From: Bacteroidales bacterium
GTDB taxonomy: Bacteria > Bacteroidota > Bacteroidia > Bacteroidales > Paludibacteraceae
Length of the DNA: 64,000 bases
Assembly (NCBI GenBank): GCA_022784645.1
Contig: JALFZG010000045.1
Location: 1 to 64,000, forward strand
Reading direction: 5' to 3'
In this document: one piece after another, positions 28,652 through 38,164 of the stretch
Layout of the letters: each line of letters begins with the position of its first letter
Numbering within the stretch: the stretch's first letter is position 1
Program-made: the position numbers and the translations under genes
Notes under the pieces: generated by a model
What the model was told of the DNA's origin: nothing
Databases searched by the model: none
What the model saw: the letters and a program-made list of their open reading frames with translations, nothing else

Positions 28652-28688
28652 AAAAAATCACCCGCATAGACCATTCAATACGGGTGAT
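28652..28688 (-). terminator. Terminator of htpG
   Basis: atcacccg-N16-cgggtgat stem followed by a T run on the minus strand. Confidence 0.7.
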
Positions 28689-28710
28689 AACCGATTATGT
28701 ATTACGTTTC

Positions 28711-30681
28711 TTACTTCAGCAACTCGAGCGAACGTGCAACGAATTTGCTCAGTGCCTCGCCTTTGAGTTTGCCACTTGCCAAGAAGGCAATATCTACCAA
28801 TTCGGCCAAGCGGTCGTCTTTGCCCGTGAGGGTATAGACCGTCTTCTCCACCGCCTCCTTCGGTTCTTCGCCCTCTTTGGTTTCTGGCGTCTCCAATACC
28901 GTTTCAGAAGTCATGGCTTCCGTAAGCTGCTGAATAAGCGGATGGTTGGTATTGATTACGAGATTGTACTGCTCGGGCAGTTCGCCATAGAACGACATCC
29001 CTTGCTGATGAGCCGACATCTCGCGCATACGACGCATGAACTCGTTTTGCACCAAGAAGACTGGCAGTGCATCGGCCGATGCGGCTTCAAAGGATACGTA
29101 ATAATTGAGCTTCTGCTCCTTCGGGAGCTGTGCTTCAAAGGCCTTACGAAGTCCCTCTTGCTGTTCCTCCGAGAGCGTCATCTTAGGCGCTTCCTCCTTG
29201 CGAATCAGGTTCTCGAGCAAGTCGCTGTCAACACGTGCAAAGCGCAACATACCTTTCTTCTCATCGCCTTCAGGAGCCTGGTACTTCTGCTCAGCTTGCG
29301 AGATATAGTGCACATCCAATTCGCCATCCATCACAAGCACATCATAGCCCTTCTGCTTAGCATGGTTGATATGCGTATAGTTGGCATCCGGATCCTGCGT
29401 ATAGAGCACCACGATATTGCCATCCTTATCCGTCTGCTGCTCCTTCACCTTAGCGATATACTCATCCATCGTAAAGTACTCGCCGGCAATGTTCTTCACG
29501 AGCGCAAACTTGGTAGCGCGCTCATAGAACTTCTCATCGGACAACATACCAAACTGAATAAACAGCTTGATATCTTCCCATTTATTTTGGAAATCCTCCT
29601 TGCTGTCGCGATAAATCTCAAACAGCTTATCAGCCACCTTCTTGGTGATATGCGACGAGATCTTCTTCACGTTCTGATCGCTCTGCAAATAAGAGCGACT
29701 TACATTGAGCGGGATATCCGGCGAGTCAATCACACCATGGAGCAGGGTCAGATACTGCGGTACGATATTCTCCACTTCATCGGTTACGAACACCTGATTG
29801 CAGTAGAGCTGAATCTTATTCCTATGAATATCAAGATTGTTCTTAATCTTCGGGAAATACAGAATACCGGTGAGATTAAACGGATAATCCACATTCAGAT
29901 GGATATGGAAGAGCGGTTCCTCCATCTGATCGGGATAGAGCTGATGGTAAAACTCCTTGTAGTCCTCTTCGGTGAGGTCTTGCGGTTTGCGGGTCCAAGC
30001 CGGGTTAACATAGTTAACCACATTATCTTCCTCCAGCTCCACCTGCTTACCATCTTTCCACTCTTTCTTCTTACCGAAAGCAATCTCAATCGGCAAGAAA
30101 CGGCAGTATTTCTTCAGGAGACCTTCAATCTTGGAATCTTCCAGATACTCATCGAAGTCAGCGCCCAAATGCAATACGATATCCGTACCGCGATCAGCCT
30201 TGATGGTATCTTCCATATCATATACCGGACTGCCATCGCAGCTCCAGTGAACAGCTTTCTCATCTGCCTTCCAGGATTGGGTGAAGATCTCCACCTTGTC
30301 GGCTACCATGAACGCACTGTAGAAACCCAAACCGAAATGGCCGATGATAGCTGCAGCATTATCTTTGTATTTATTTACGAACTCCTCAGCTCCGGAGAAA
30401 GCAATCTCATTGATATACTTATTCACCTCCTCGGCTGTCATACCAATACCACGGTCGGTAACAGTAAGCGTACGCTTCTGCTTATCAATCGAGATGCGCA
30501 CTTTCAAGTCGCCCAATTCGTCTTTAAATTCACCTACGGAAGCCAACGTCTTCAGCTTCTGCGTGGCATCTACTGCGTTGCTCACAAGTTCACGAAGGAA
30601 AATCTCGTGGTCGCTATACAAAAATTTCTTGATTACCGGAAAAATGTTGGTGCTCGTAACACCGATATTACCTTGTGCCAT
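28711..30681 (-). CDS. htpG: Molecular chaperone HtpG (Hsp90 family)
   Basis: FLRELVSNAVDATQKL, DRGIGMTAEEV, GHFGLGFYSAFMVADKV and NVSRSYLQSDQNVKKI. Confidence 0.97.
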   Translation of the reverse strand: MAQGNIGVTSTNIFPVIKKFLYSDHEIFLRELVSNAVDATQKLKTLASVGEFKDELGDLKVRISIDKQKRTLTVTDRGIGMTAEEVNKYINEIAFSGAEEFVNKYKDNAAAIIGHFGLGFYSAFMVADKVEIFTQSWKADEKAVHWSCDGSPVYDMEDTIKADRGTDIVLHLGADFDEYLEDSKIEGLLKKYCRFLPIEIAFGKKKEWKDGKQVELEEDNVVNYVNPAWTRKPQDLTEEDYKEFYHQLYPDQMEEPLFHIHLNVDYPFNLTGILYFPKIKNNLDIHRNKIQLYCNQVFVTDEVENIVPQYLTLLHGVIDSPDIPLNVSRSYLQSDQNVKKISSHITKKVADKLFEIYRDSKEDFQNKWEDIKLFIQFGMLSDEKFYERATKFALVKNIAGEYFTMDEYIAKVKEQQTDKDGNIVVLYTQDPDANYTHINHAKQKGYDVLVMDGELDVHYISQAEQKYQAPEGDEKKGMLRFARVDSDLLENLIRKEEAPKMTLSEEQQEGLRKAFEAQLPKEQKLNYYVSFEAASADALPVFLVQNEFMRRMREMSAHQQGMSFYGELPEQYNLVINTNHPLIQQLTEAMTSETVLETPETKEGEEPKEAVEKTVYTLTGKDDRLAELVDIAFLASGKLKGEALSKFVARSLELLK

Positions 30682-30819
30682 ATTATTATTTATTATGATT
30701 AATCAATATACGGCTATATTTTTATGATTCATACAGCCATTTTGCCTGTTACCATTTTTATGCCAAAAAACCAACATATGACAAAATGGCAGAAAAGCCG
30801 ACATTTTTGGCGCAAAAAA

Positions 30820-30856
30820 AAAGGAACAACCATGAGGATGCTCCTTTTTATGATTA
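30820..30856 (-). terminator. Probable terminator of the C10 peptidase gene
   Basis: Imperfect stem ggagcatcc-tcat-ggttgttcc followed by T9 on the minus strand. Confidence 0.55.
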
Positions 30857-30893
30857 GGTTTTTGCGAAAAATTCACTTCACGTTTGCTCGTTT

Positions 30894-32060
30894 TCACCAA
30901 ACGAACTTACGCCCCTTTTGGATATAAATCATACCTCGCTGCAACTGATTGACGTTCACCTGCTGACCAAGGATATTATATACCGGCATCGTCAGATCCA
31001 ATTTATTGCTGCTGGTATTATCCACGCCCGTTCCAGTTGGAGGATAGATGTCATACACCATCGAGTTGCGATAATAGGAGTAGTTGGTCTCATCGGGCGT
31101 AGGTTGGAAAGCAGTAATCAAGAACCAGCCATCGTTAGCACCAGACCATCCCCAATTAATATGGAAATACGTATTTCCAGCCGCATCGAACTTATAGCCA
31201 TCTACTACAAAGCAATGACCGGTAATAGCATTGCCGCTTGAGCCTGCATAAATAACCGGATGACCAGCATCAATATTCATGCGGAGCGCTTCGCCCCATA
31301 CCTCTACGAGAATATTTTGGCGGATATCCTCGTTAGAAACATAAAGTTCCAGATTGGCTGCCGTAGGATAATCGAAAATATTCTTCAATGCAAGAGCGGC
31401 TTTATCCGCATTGGAGCCACTGCCATCAGCAGAGTACTTCATATTTACGGAAGCACCGCAAGCCAACATCAGTTCGGCTACAGCCTCAGCTTGCGCATTC
31501 GTATAAGACTGACTCGAGTAGTCCTCAAGAATCAAACTCCAATTAAAAGGGTGCTGCGAGAAGTTATACGTAACGGCTCCCGAACTGCCAGTATAGCTGC
31601 TTGTACCCGTACCGCACGATGGATGCTGATAATAGCGCATCACCTGCGCCATAGCTGTAGCTACACACCCCGTTACCGAACGACCTTCGTTGTTGAGCAC
31701 AGGGCACTTGCGGTTATATGGTTCGCCTTGATCGTATTTGATATTACCCAAAAGCGGACCTACAGAGTCAGCCGTGGCGGCTGCGCGATTGATACGAATG
31801 AACACATCATCCATCTCTTCGCCTGCTTCTACTCGGCGCACAGCCTCATCGTAAAAGCGGAGGAAAGAGGCCATCTCGCTGGTTTGCTCCGCACTACAGC
31901 CATTGTCAAAAGTACCTAACACCGGCATATTAGAGCGCTTTGCTTCCAGCACTTGCTTGCCATTACGTACTACGGTCAATACCCGCTGCTTCTGAGCCGG
32001 TTCGGCTGCCATTTGCATCGCTGCAAGCAGCACTACAGATAAAAAGAAATATCGTTTCAT
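30894..32060 (-). CDS. C10 family (streptopain-like) cysteine peptidase, secreted
   Basis: Catalytic Cys motif TGCVATAMAQVMRYYQHP, His motif GHCFVVDGYK, FHINWGWSGANDGWF; short C-terminal PVYNILGQQV segment resembling a T9SS CTD. Confidence 0.9.
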   Translation of the reverse strand: MKRYFFLSVVLLAAMQMAAEPAQKQRVLTVVRNGKQVLEAKRSNMPVLGTFDNGCSAEQTSEMASFLRFYDEAVRRVEAGEEMDDVFIRINRAAATADSVGPLLGNIKYDQGEPYNRKCPVLNNEGRSVTGCVATAMAQVMRYYQHPSCGTGTSSYTGSSGAVTYNFSQHPFNWSLILEDYSSQSYTNAQAEAVAELMLACGASVNMKYSADGSGSNADKAALALKNIFDYPTAANLELYVSNEDIRQNILVEVWGEALRMNIDAGHPVIYAGSSGNAITGHCFVVDGYKFDAAGNTYFHINWGWSGANDGWFLITAFQPTPDETNYSYYRNSMVYDIYPPTGTGVDNTSSNKLDLTMPVYNILGQQVNVNQLQRGMIYIQKGRKFVW

Positions 32061-32112
32061 ACGCGTAAATAATATCTAGGGGTTGAGTATAGGGAAGTCA
32101 ATATCCCAATTA

Positions 32113-35031
32113 TTAATAATAAAGGAACTTAGCATAATCAGCCTTGCGCTTCATCTTATCGCCAACGAGCTTCACGTAATATACCGTATTGGCCATCAGT
32201 CCCTCACTTGGTAATAAAACTTGTACGGCACCCGATTCCGGCAATACAGAGCCAACCAATCGGCCATCCGCCGTATAGATATTCACCTTCGTTGCACCAT
32301 CAGCCGGAACTGCCATTACGAGCACATAATCACCTTCGTCAGAGCGTCTCACTTGCAACTCTTTACGCTTATTGGCACTTGAACCACCTGTCAGCGTAAT
32401 GGAGCGCGGAGCAGATAATTTCGAATAATTCGGCTTGCAGCCCTTTTCTTCCGAAGCTTGCACTTGCCAATAATAAGTCTGTCCTTCTGTCAGATTTCTG
32501 AAAATAGCACTATTGGTAGGCGCATTCAGTTCGTAATCATTCGCTTTATATACATATTGATAACGCTTAGACATGCCTACCGTAAAATCATCAATAATCG
32601 TGCCACCCGTGCCGCTGGTATGCGTATAGGTGAGGCGGAAACGGGTAATGCCTGCGGCTTCATCCAAGTCAAAGTGCTTCACTACGCCTTTGTTCGTACG
32701 CGTTACCTTAAACGAGCCCACTTGGCTCCATGTATCGCCATCAGCGCTGCCTTCAATCAGCACCTCGCCCCCGGGAGCAGCGCCCGTAGCATCCGAAACG
32801 TAATTATTACTTACCCACAGAGATACATACTTGGCTGCGGAAGGATAGGTTTCGGAGAGGAGATAGGCTCCATTCTCTGCCAACTGAATGGCATACTTGC
32901 CAGACGATACAGTAGCCGTAAACATCTTTATGCCATCGGCTGTCCAACCGATCATCTCGCGGTCAGAAGCAGTAGCGAACGCCTCAAAATCTTGCACCAT
33001 CTCAGATTCCGTTTCATCAATAGTATATAAAGTAAGATAGTAATACTCCGCATCTTCCTGCTCTTCCCATACGGCCGTAAAGGATGTAGCAGATTGCTGC
33101 GTTTCGCTCAACGCAGTGGGCACGTCGATATACGTAGGACGCGGAGCTGTTGTATATACCATCAACTGATTGATATCCATCTCATCCGACGTCATCACCA
33201 CCAAATTTCCCCTGAGGGTATCGCAATTCTGGCGCTGAGGCGTACCGATCACCAGAAAATCGCGGCTGTAAGTACTATCAACTGCCACAGCATCGGAGAA
33301 TATCTGATAATTATTGGCAGAACCCTGATACCATGTTTGGCCCGCATCCGGCGAGAAACTAAAGTTCGACGAAGCAATATAAACCTTTACAGAATCAGAC
33401 CGAAGCTTCTTGCCACTAACATGTACGTTAAGCGTATCAATCGCTGTCTTTACACCCTTGTCAACAGTCGTAGTAAGCACAGAAGAACTAACGGGCGTAA
33501 AGAGGAATCCCTCATCAGTCTGCTCTCCAAAACGGAAAGATATACGACCATCCGACATCTGCATGATATTCTGAATCTGACTGCCGTAGAGCAGTTCACC
33601 ATCATTCATCTCAGGTACGTAAGAGGTGATTTTTCCAGGTCCGGGGAAAAGGTCTGACTCTTTGGTTTCTGACGGATTCTTCTGCACGGCCTCAACCACA
33701 TCAAAACCGAGCGGAGTAGCATTGTTGAATGTATTTCTCGTCCATTTGGTATCGTTCCATGTAATATGCGAAATCATCAAACCCGTACCCGCAAGGGCAT
33801 CGCTTGCCTTGGCATCCCAACCTACACGTTGGCGGTTCTCCAAAAGGAAATATTCTGAAGGTGACGGCTGCGTTCCCTGCAGATTATGCTCTGTGCGAGC
33901 AATCAAATAAGCCTTATTGGAGGTTTCAATCGGCTCGAGCTGATAGGAGCGCGACTCTTGCAATTGCTCCGGCACCAACCACCCCATAGCGAAACGCTCA
34001 AAAGCCGTATAGGTAGGAGGCGTACAGCCATTGTTGTTATACGAGCCAGAGCACATGATTGCCCATGAACCAATCGTATACGTATCGCTACTTGCCGTAT
34101 TATAGAAATCCGGCAATCCAAGCGCATGACCAAACTCATGGCAGTACGTGCCAATACCTGCTTGTGTAGTGCCGGTTTTACCTTTATATTCAGAAATAAT
34201 CAAATAGGCAGATACTTTCACCGAACCTACGTTCACAGGAGAAATCATGCTGTAATGCGGCCAAATACTGTTATCCGGACCACCCTCTGCCTCGTTGTAA
34301 CCGGCCGTAACAACTGAGAGATTATCTACATAACCATCATTGTTATTGTCATATACCGACATATCTATGCCCGCATTATAGGCTAATTGAGCAGCCTCCT
34401 TAACAAGGTAATCCGGACGAACATCCGAGTAGCTGCCACTATGACCACCATAATATGCCATCTCGCGCGAGAGCGTAAACGGACCTAAGACATCAAAATC
34501 AAGAAACAACGTACTATCAGAGGATGCTACGTAATAGGTATGCACCGAACCGGTGGTGTTCGGATTGGCTCCACCATTGCTGTTATAAAACGAATCAAAC
34601 TTACCGACCGGATCATCCATCGTAAACGCACAATCGGTATAGTTAACCAACACTACAGGAATACGCACATGCCCAGTAGAAGGCACATGCGACGCACGAG
34701 CAGCTGCTTGCGCTTTGCTCATACCCGATGGGGCTAGGCTTGAAGTGGTAGAAACAATACTCGCAGCGCGAGCGATATTCGCCTCACGAACAGCCTTGGT
34801 CTGCTCCATAAAGTCAGCACTCGCCGGCACAAGATAACCATGCTCATCTTTCATAAGCGCACCCCCATTCAAGTCTGAATACCACGATCCAAACTCATCG
34901 CCACACAGACGAACTTCTATTTGACTGCCGTCTGGTAAAGTATATGTAATGGGAGAAGGAGTAGCAGGTACTGCCCATGCAGCTAAGCTGCAAATGAAAA
35001 GGGCAAAAACCAAACAAGAAAGTTGTTTCAT
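32113..35031 (-). CDS. M6 family metalloprotease with Fn3-like and adhesin-like domains and a T9SS-like C-terminus
   Basis: Zinc motif GTYCHEFGHALGLPDFYN; C-terminal TKVNIYTADGRLVGSV...YYVKLVGD. Confidence 0.9.
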   Translation of the reverse strand: MKQLSCLVFALFICSLAAWAVPATPSPITYTLPDGSQIEVRLCGDEFGSWYSDLNGGALMKDEHGYLVPASADFMEQTKAVREANIARAASIVSTTSSLAPSGMSKAQAAARASHVPSTGHVRIPVVLVNYTDCAFTMDDPVGKFDSFYNSNGGANPNTTGSVHTYYVASSDSTLFLDFDVLGPFTLSREMAYYGGHSGSYSDVRPDYLVKEAAQLAYNAGIDMSVYDNNNDGYVDNLSVVTAGYNEAEGGPDNSIWPHYSMISPVNVGSVKVSAYLIISEYKGKTGTTQAGIGTYCHEFGHALGLPDFYNTASSDTYTIGSWAIMCSGSYNNNGCTPPTYTAFERFAMGWLVPEQLQESRSYQLEPIETSNKAYLIARTEHNLQGTQPSPSEYFLLENRQRVGWDAKASDALAGTGLMISHITWNDTKWTRNTFNNATPLGFDVVEAVQKNPSETKESDLFPGPGKITSYVPEMNDGELLYGSQIQNIMQMSDGRISFRFGEQTDEGFLFTPVSSSVLTTTVDKGVKTAIDTLNVHVSGKKLRSDSVKVYIASSNFSFSPDAGQTWYQGSANNYQIFSDAVAVDSTYSRDFLVIGTPQRQNCDTLRGNLVVMTSDEMDINQLMVYTTAPRPTYIDVPTALSETQQSATSFTAVWEEQEDAEYYYLTLYTIDETESEMVQDFEAFATASDREMIGWTADGIKMFTATVSSGKYAIQLAENGAYLLSETYPSAAKYVSLWVSNNYVSDATGAAPGGEVLIEGSADGDTWSQVGSFKVTRTNKGVVKHFDLDEAAGITRFRLTYTHTSGTGGTIIDDFTVGMSKRYQYVYKANDYELNAPTNSAIFRNLTEGQTYYWQVQASEEKGCKPNYSKLSAPRSITLTGGSSANKRKELQVRRSDEGDYVLVMAVPADGATKVNIYTADGRLVGSVLPESGAVQVLLPSEGLMANTVYYVKLVGDKMKRKADYAKFLYY

Positions 35032-35076
35032 ACCAATAGCGTTGCGGAAAGTTAGTACAGTTTTATGATATTAGGG

Positions 35077-35086
35077 CGCAAAGATA
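35077..35086 (-). promoter_or_regulatory. -7 box TATCTTTG upstream of the M6 protease
   Basis: Minus strand cgtatctttgcgccc. Confidence 0.5.
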
Positions 35087-35120
35087 CGAAAAAAAAAACA
35101 ATCTACCAAATTTTTAGTAA

Positions 35121-35157
35121 AAAAAAGTGCCATTTTCACGAAGAAAACGGCACTTTT
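35121..35157 (-). terminator. Terminator of the susCD-lipoprotein operon
   Basis: gtgccgttttc-ttcg-tgaaaatggcac hairpin followed by a T run on the minus strand. Confidence 0.8.
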
Positions 35158-35215
35158 ATCAGTTATTCAAGTCTGTTGACGCCATTATTTGTAATAATGC
35201 GAAAACAAATTCATC

Positions 35216-36418
35216 TTATTTGCGAATAAGCACTTTTCTATCCTTAAGCTGCGATTTAATACGCTCTGCTACTTCAGGATAATCGATGGTCATAACCGGC
35301 ATGTTGAGAGGTTTGTACTTCATAGCCTCAGTAGGAATCTCACCATAAGCGTAATCAATCGGATTAGCCCAAAGGATCTCGTCTTCGATACCAGCGTAAT
35401 ATTCTTGGCCGTCCTTCTCCTCAATAATCAGTTTAGCACCGAACCAAGAAGGATCAAGTACTTCTGCATGAGCGAAGCAATATTCTACTTCGTACATGTA
35501 GTTATAGGTAGCACTACCACCGGGGAAGCTGAGCTGAGCACTGGTAACGATACCTGCCGGGAGGGCACCACCATAATAACCACCTTCACCAGACTCGTCA
35601 ACGTCATAGCTGTAGGTTTCAATATACGCACCTGAGAAATCAGCCTGAGCGGCTTCACGACCAGCCTTGAATGCTTCTAAATCATCTGAAAAATAGCCAT
35701 CAAGCATTGCGCGGAGATTCTTTATATAAGAAGTCTCATTAAGCTTACCAGGAATACCTACGTGATGACGATTCTGAAGCGAATCAACATCAGAAATAAT
35801 CCAATCGCCCAGAGAGAATACGGTACCTCTGTCAGAACCTGACAAATAAGCGGTAGCATAATACATAGGAGCTTTGAACTTAATAACAGCACCTTCCTCT
35901 GCACCATCCAATTCAAGAGAGTTGTTTACATAGAAGCCGGCAGAGAACAACCAAATCTCAGCCATAGCCTTATAAACACGATACTGAGTACCGTCAGAAG
36001 CTTCAATCGTATCTACCTTACCCTGAGCATACGTAGAATCAACGTCATACAAGAAACCCTGTGTAAACTGAAGGGTCTCGAGGAAAGACTTAACAATCAC
36101 CTTGCATTCTGCTTTAAGTTCACCAGAAGTTACGGTAATCGTGCACTCACCAGCATAACGAGAGGTTACAAGACCACGCTCATTAACCACAGCTACGAGC
36201 GTATCGCTTGATTCCCATACATATGGGTCAATAGTAGCGTCAGACGGAGTTTTCGTTACGGTCAATTTGCTCTCATCACCACCCTCAGAAAGAACGAGCT
36301 CTGTAGGAGAAAGAGCAATTGTCACATCTTTAGAACCACCGGGTTTATTGGGGTCTTCACAACCTACAAAAACAGCTGCTACTGCGAGCATTGCTGCAAA
36401 AAATAAACTTTTCTTCAT
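35216..36418 (-). CDS. Surface lipoprotein with N-terminal BIG2-like Ig domain, in the SusE/F position
   Basis: Lipobox VFVGC; LSPTELVLSEGGDESKLTVTKTPSDATIDPYVWESSDTLVAVVNERGLVTSRYAGECTITVT. Confidence 0.75.
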   Translation of the reverse strand: MKKSLFFAAMLAVAAVFVGCEDPNKPGGSKDVTIALSPTELVLSEGGDESKLTVTKTPSDATIDPYVWESSDTLVAVVNERGLVTSRYAGECTITVTSGELKAECKVIVKSFLETLQFTQGFLYDVDSTYAQGKVDTIEASDGTQYRVYKAMAEIWLFSAGFYVNNSLELDGAEEGAVIKFKAPMYYATAYLSGSDRGTVFSLGDWIISDVDSLQNRHHVGIPGKLNETSYIKNLRAMLDGYFSDDLEAFKAGREAAQADFSGAYIETYSYDVDESGEGGYYGGALPAGIVTSAQLSFPGGSATYNYMYEVEYCFAHAEVLDPSWFGAKLIIEEKDGQEYYAGIEDEILWANPIDYAYGEIPTEAMKYKPLNMPVMTIDYPEVAERIKSQLKDRKVLIRK

Positions 36419-36481
36419 AATTACTATAATTTTGTTATAAAATGTTTGTTACAGAACAAAATCCGTGCCAAAAATGGCTTA

Positions 36482-38146
36482 TCACTCGACATTCGGGTTA
36501 TAAGTTGATTCACTCGACGGAACTTGGAAGGTATATTTCGGATCAGTTGGCTGCACCTTAGAACCCGCATCGCTGGCGTGATTACCACCACGAGTTTTCT
36601 CAACACCAAGACGACGGAAAGTCTGCAATGCATAGCCCTCGCCCCACATCTCAATACGCCAGTTATCGTAGATAGTTTCAAGGAGATTGTTGTGGTTCAA
36701 GCCCGACTTAAAGGAAGCATACGCAGCAGTAGCCGCAGCATCATTCGGCTTCACGCGCTCATCGGTAATAGCCGTCAGGTAATTGATGGCTAGAGCATCA
36801 TTGCCCAAGCGATACTGTGCTTCAGCAGCAATCAGGTACATAGCTTCAATACGCATGAACACGTTGTCTGACAGCCATTCGCGGTCGATATCGTCTTGCT
36901 TGGTAGAAGTAGGACATTTCGCCGAGAAGAACTTACCATCAGGGCAAAGCGGGAAATTCTTATCTTCCTTTGAGCGGAACCAATTCACGCGGTTGTCCCA
37001 AGGATATTTGCCTACGATAACTTCGTTGTATAGAATCTCATCAATCACCTTGGTGTCGCCAGCCCAAGCGTAAGAATAGGAGTGGATATCCACCTGACCA
37101 AACCAGCTTCCTAAGCCACTGGCCGTCTCAACAGTTACATCCTGCCCCCACATCCATGACGAATGTGAGAGATCGTTGAATCCGGTGGTGAGCAACTCGC
37201 GGCTCTGGAGCATCTGATATTGTCCACTGGTGATTACCTCATCTGCGAGCTGAGCAGCGCGCGTATAGGCGTTCTTATTCACCTCGCTGTCAATACGATC
37301 AGAATTAGCGCTATTCAAATATGAATAAGCCAAGATTCCACGAGCAACACTGCCATCAATACGCAGTTTTGTCTCGCGCATCAGATATTCATCGAACGCA
37401 TCAAAATATGCAATAGCAGTCTCAAGATCAGAATGCGCTTGTGTGCTTACTTCTACGCAGGTAGCCAGCGGCTGAGGACTATCGAGATTGTCTTCCGTAT
37501 AGATTGGTACAAACTTAATCTCCGATGCGGTCTCACCCATCTGCTTAGGTGTAGGGAAATAAAGCTGAGCGAGGTTTGCATAGAGGTAACCACGAAGTGC
37601 CATCAACTGAGCATAATAGCCCAAAACATCCACTTCATTCTGCGTTAGAGCAATGGTATCACCGTCTTCTGCCTTATAGGTAAAGTCGCCATTCTTGTCC
37701 TCCTTAAGACTACCATCTTGCGGGAGTCCGTGCTCAGCAACACGTGCAACAATATCCGACTGCGTCTTAACAAGCGCAACCGTCTTGTTGATATTGCGGA
37801 GCATCAGATAATATTGACTCCATACATATCCCGTACGACCGGTAGAGGTCATACCCTGCTCATCGGAATAGAACCAACCATACGAATAACTCGTAAGCGC
37901 CATATCGCCTGAGAGAAGGTCAGTATAGAGATCGATGGAGCGCTTTCCGAACTGATCATGGTCACTAAACTCGTAGAGAAGCGAATAGATACCGCGAACC
38001 GAACCCTCTACGGTATTATCAAGCTGCTCATATTGGTTCTGAAGAATCGTATTGCCCTGCGGGTCACGATCCAAGAAGCTGGAAGCACAAGAACTCAAAG
38101 CAATGGCAGCTGCTGAGAGAACCAAAATATTCAATTTATTCTTCAT
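36482..38146 (-). CDS. SusD/RagB family nutrient-binding outer-membrane lipoprotein
   Basis: Lipobox ALSSCASSFLDRDPQG; RIEAMYLIAAEAQYRLGN; WRIEMWGEGYALQTFRRLG. Confidence 0.93.
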   Translation of the reverse strand: MKNKLNILVLSAAAIALSSCASSFLDRDPQGNTILQNQYEQLDNTVEGSVRGIYSLLYEFSDHDQFGKRSIDLYTDLLSGDMALTSYSYGWFYSDEQGMTSTGRTGYVWSQYYLMLRNINKTVALVKTQSDIVARVAEHGLPQDGSLKEDKNGDFTYKAEDGDTIALTQNEVDVLGYYAQLMALRGYLYANLAQLYFPTPKQMGETASEIKFVPIYTEDNLDSPQPLATCVEVSTQAHSDLETAIAYFDAFDEYLMRETKLRIDGSVARGILAYSYLNSANSDRIDSEVNKNAYTRAAQLADEVITSGQYQMLQSRELLTTGFNDLSHSSWMWGQDVTVETASGLGSWFGQVDIHSYSYAWAGDTKVIDEILYNEVIVGKYPWDNRVNWFRSKEDKNFPLCPDGKFFSAKCPTSTKQDDIDREWLSDNVFMRIEAMYLIAAEAQYRLGNDALAINYLTAITDERVKPNDAAATAAYASFKSGLNHNNLLETIYDNWRIEMWGEGYALQTFRRLGVEKTRGGNHASDAGSKVQPTDPKYTFQVPSSESTYNPNVE

Positions 38147-38164
38147 AATACTTGTCTCCTTGTT

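Noticed and set aside
28588-30702. 704-aa plus-strand ORF, longer than htpG
   Set aside because: Lies antisense across htpG, whose protein carries unmistakable Hsp90 motifs; the ORF is a codon-bias shadow.
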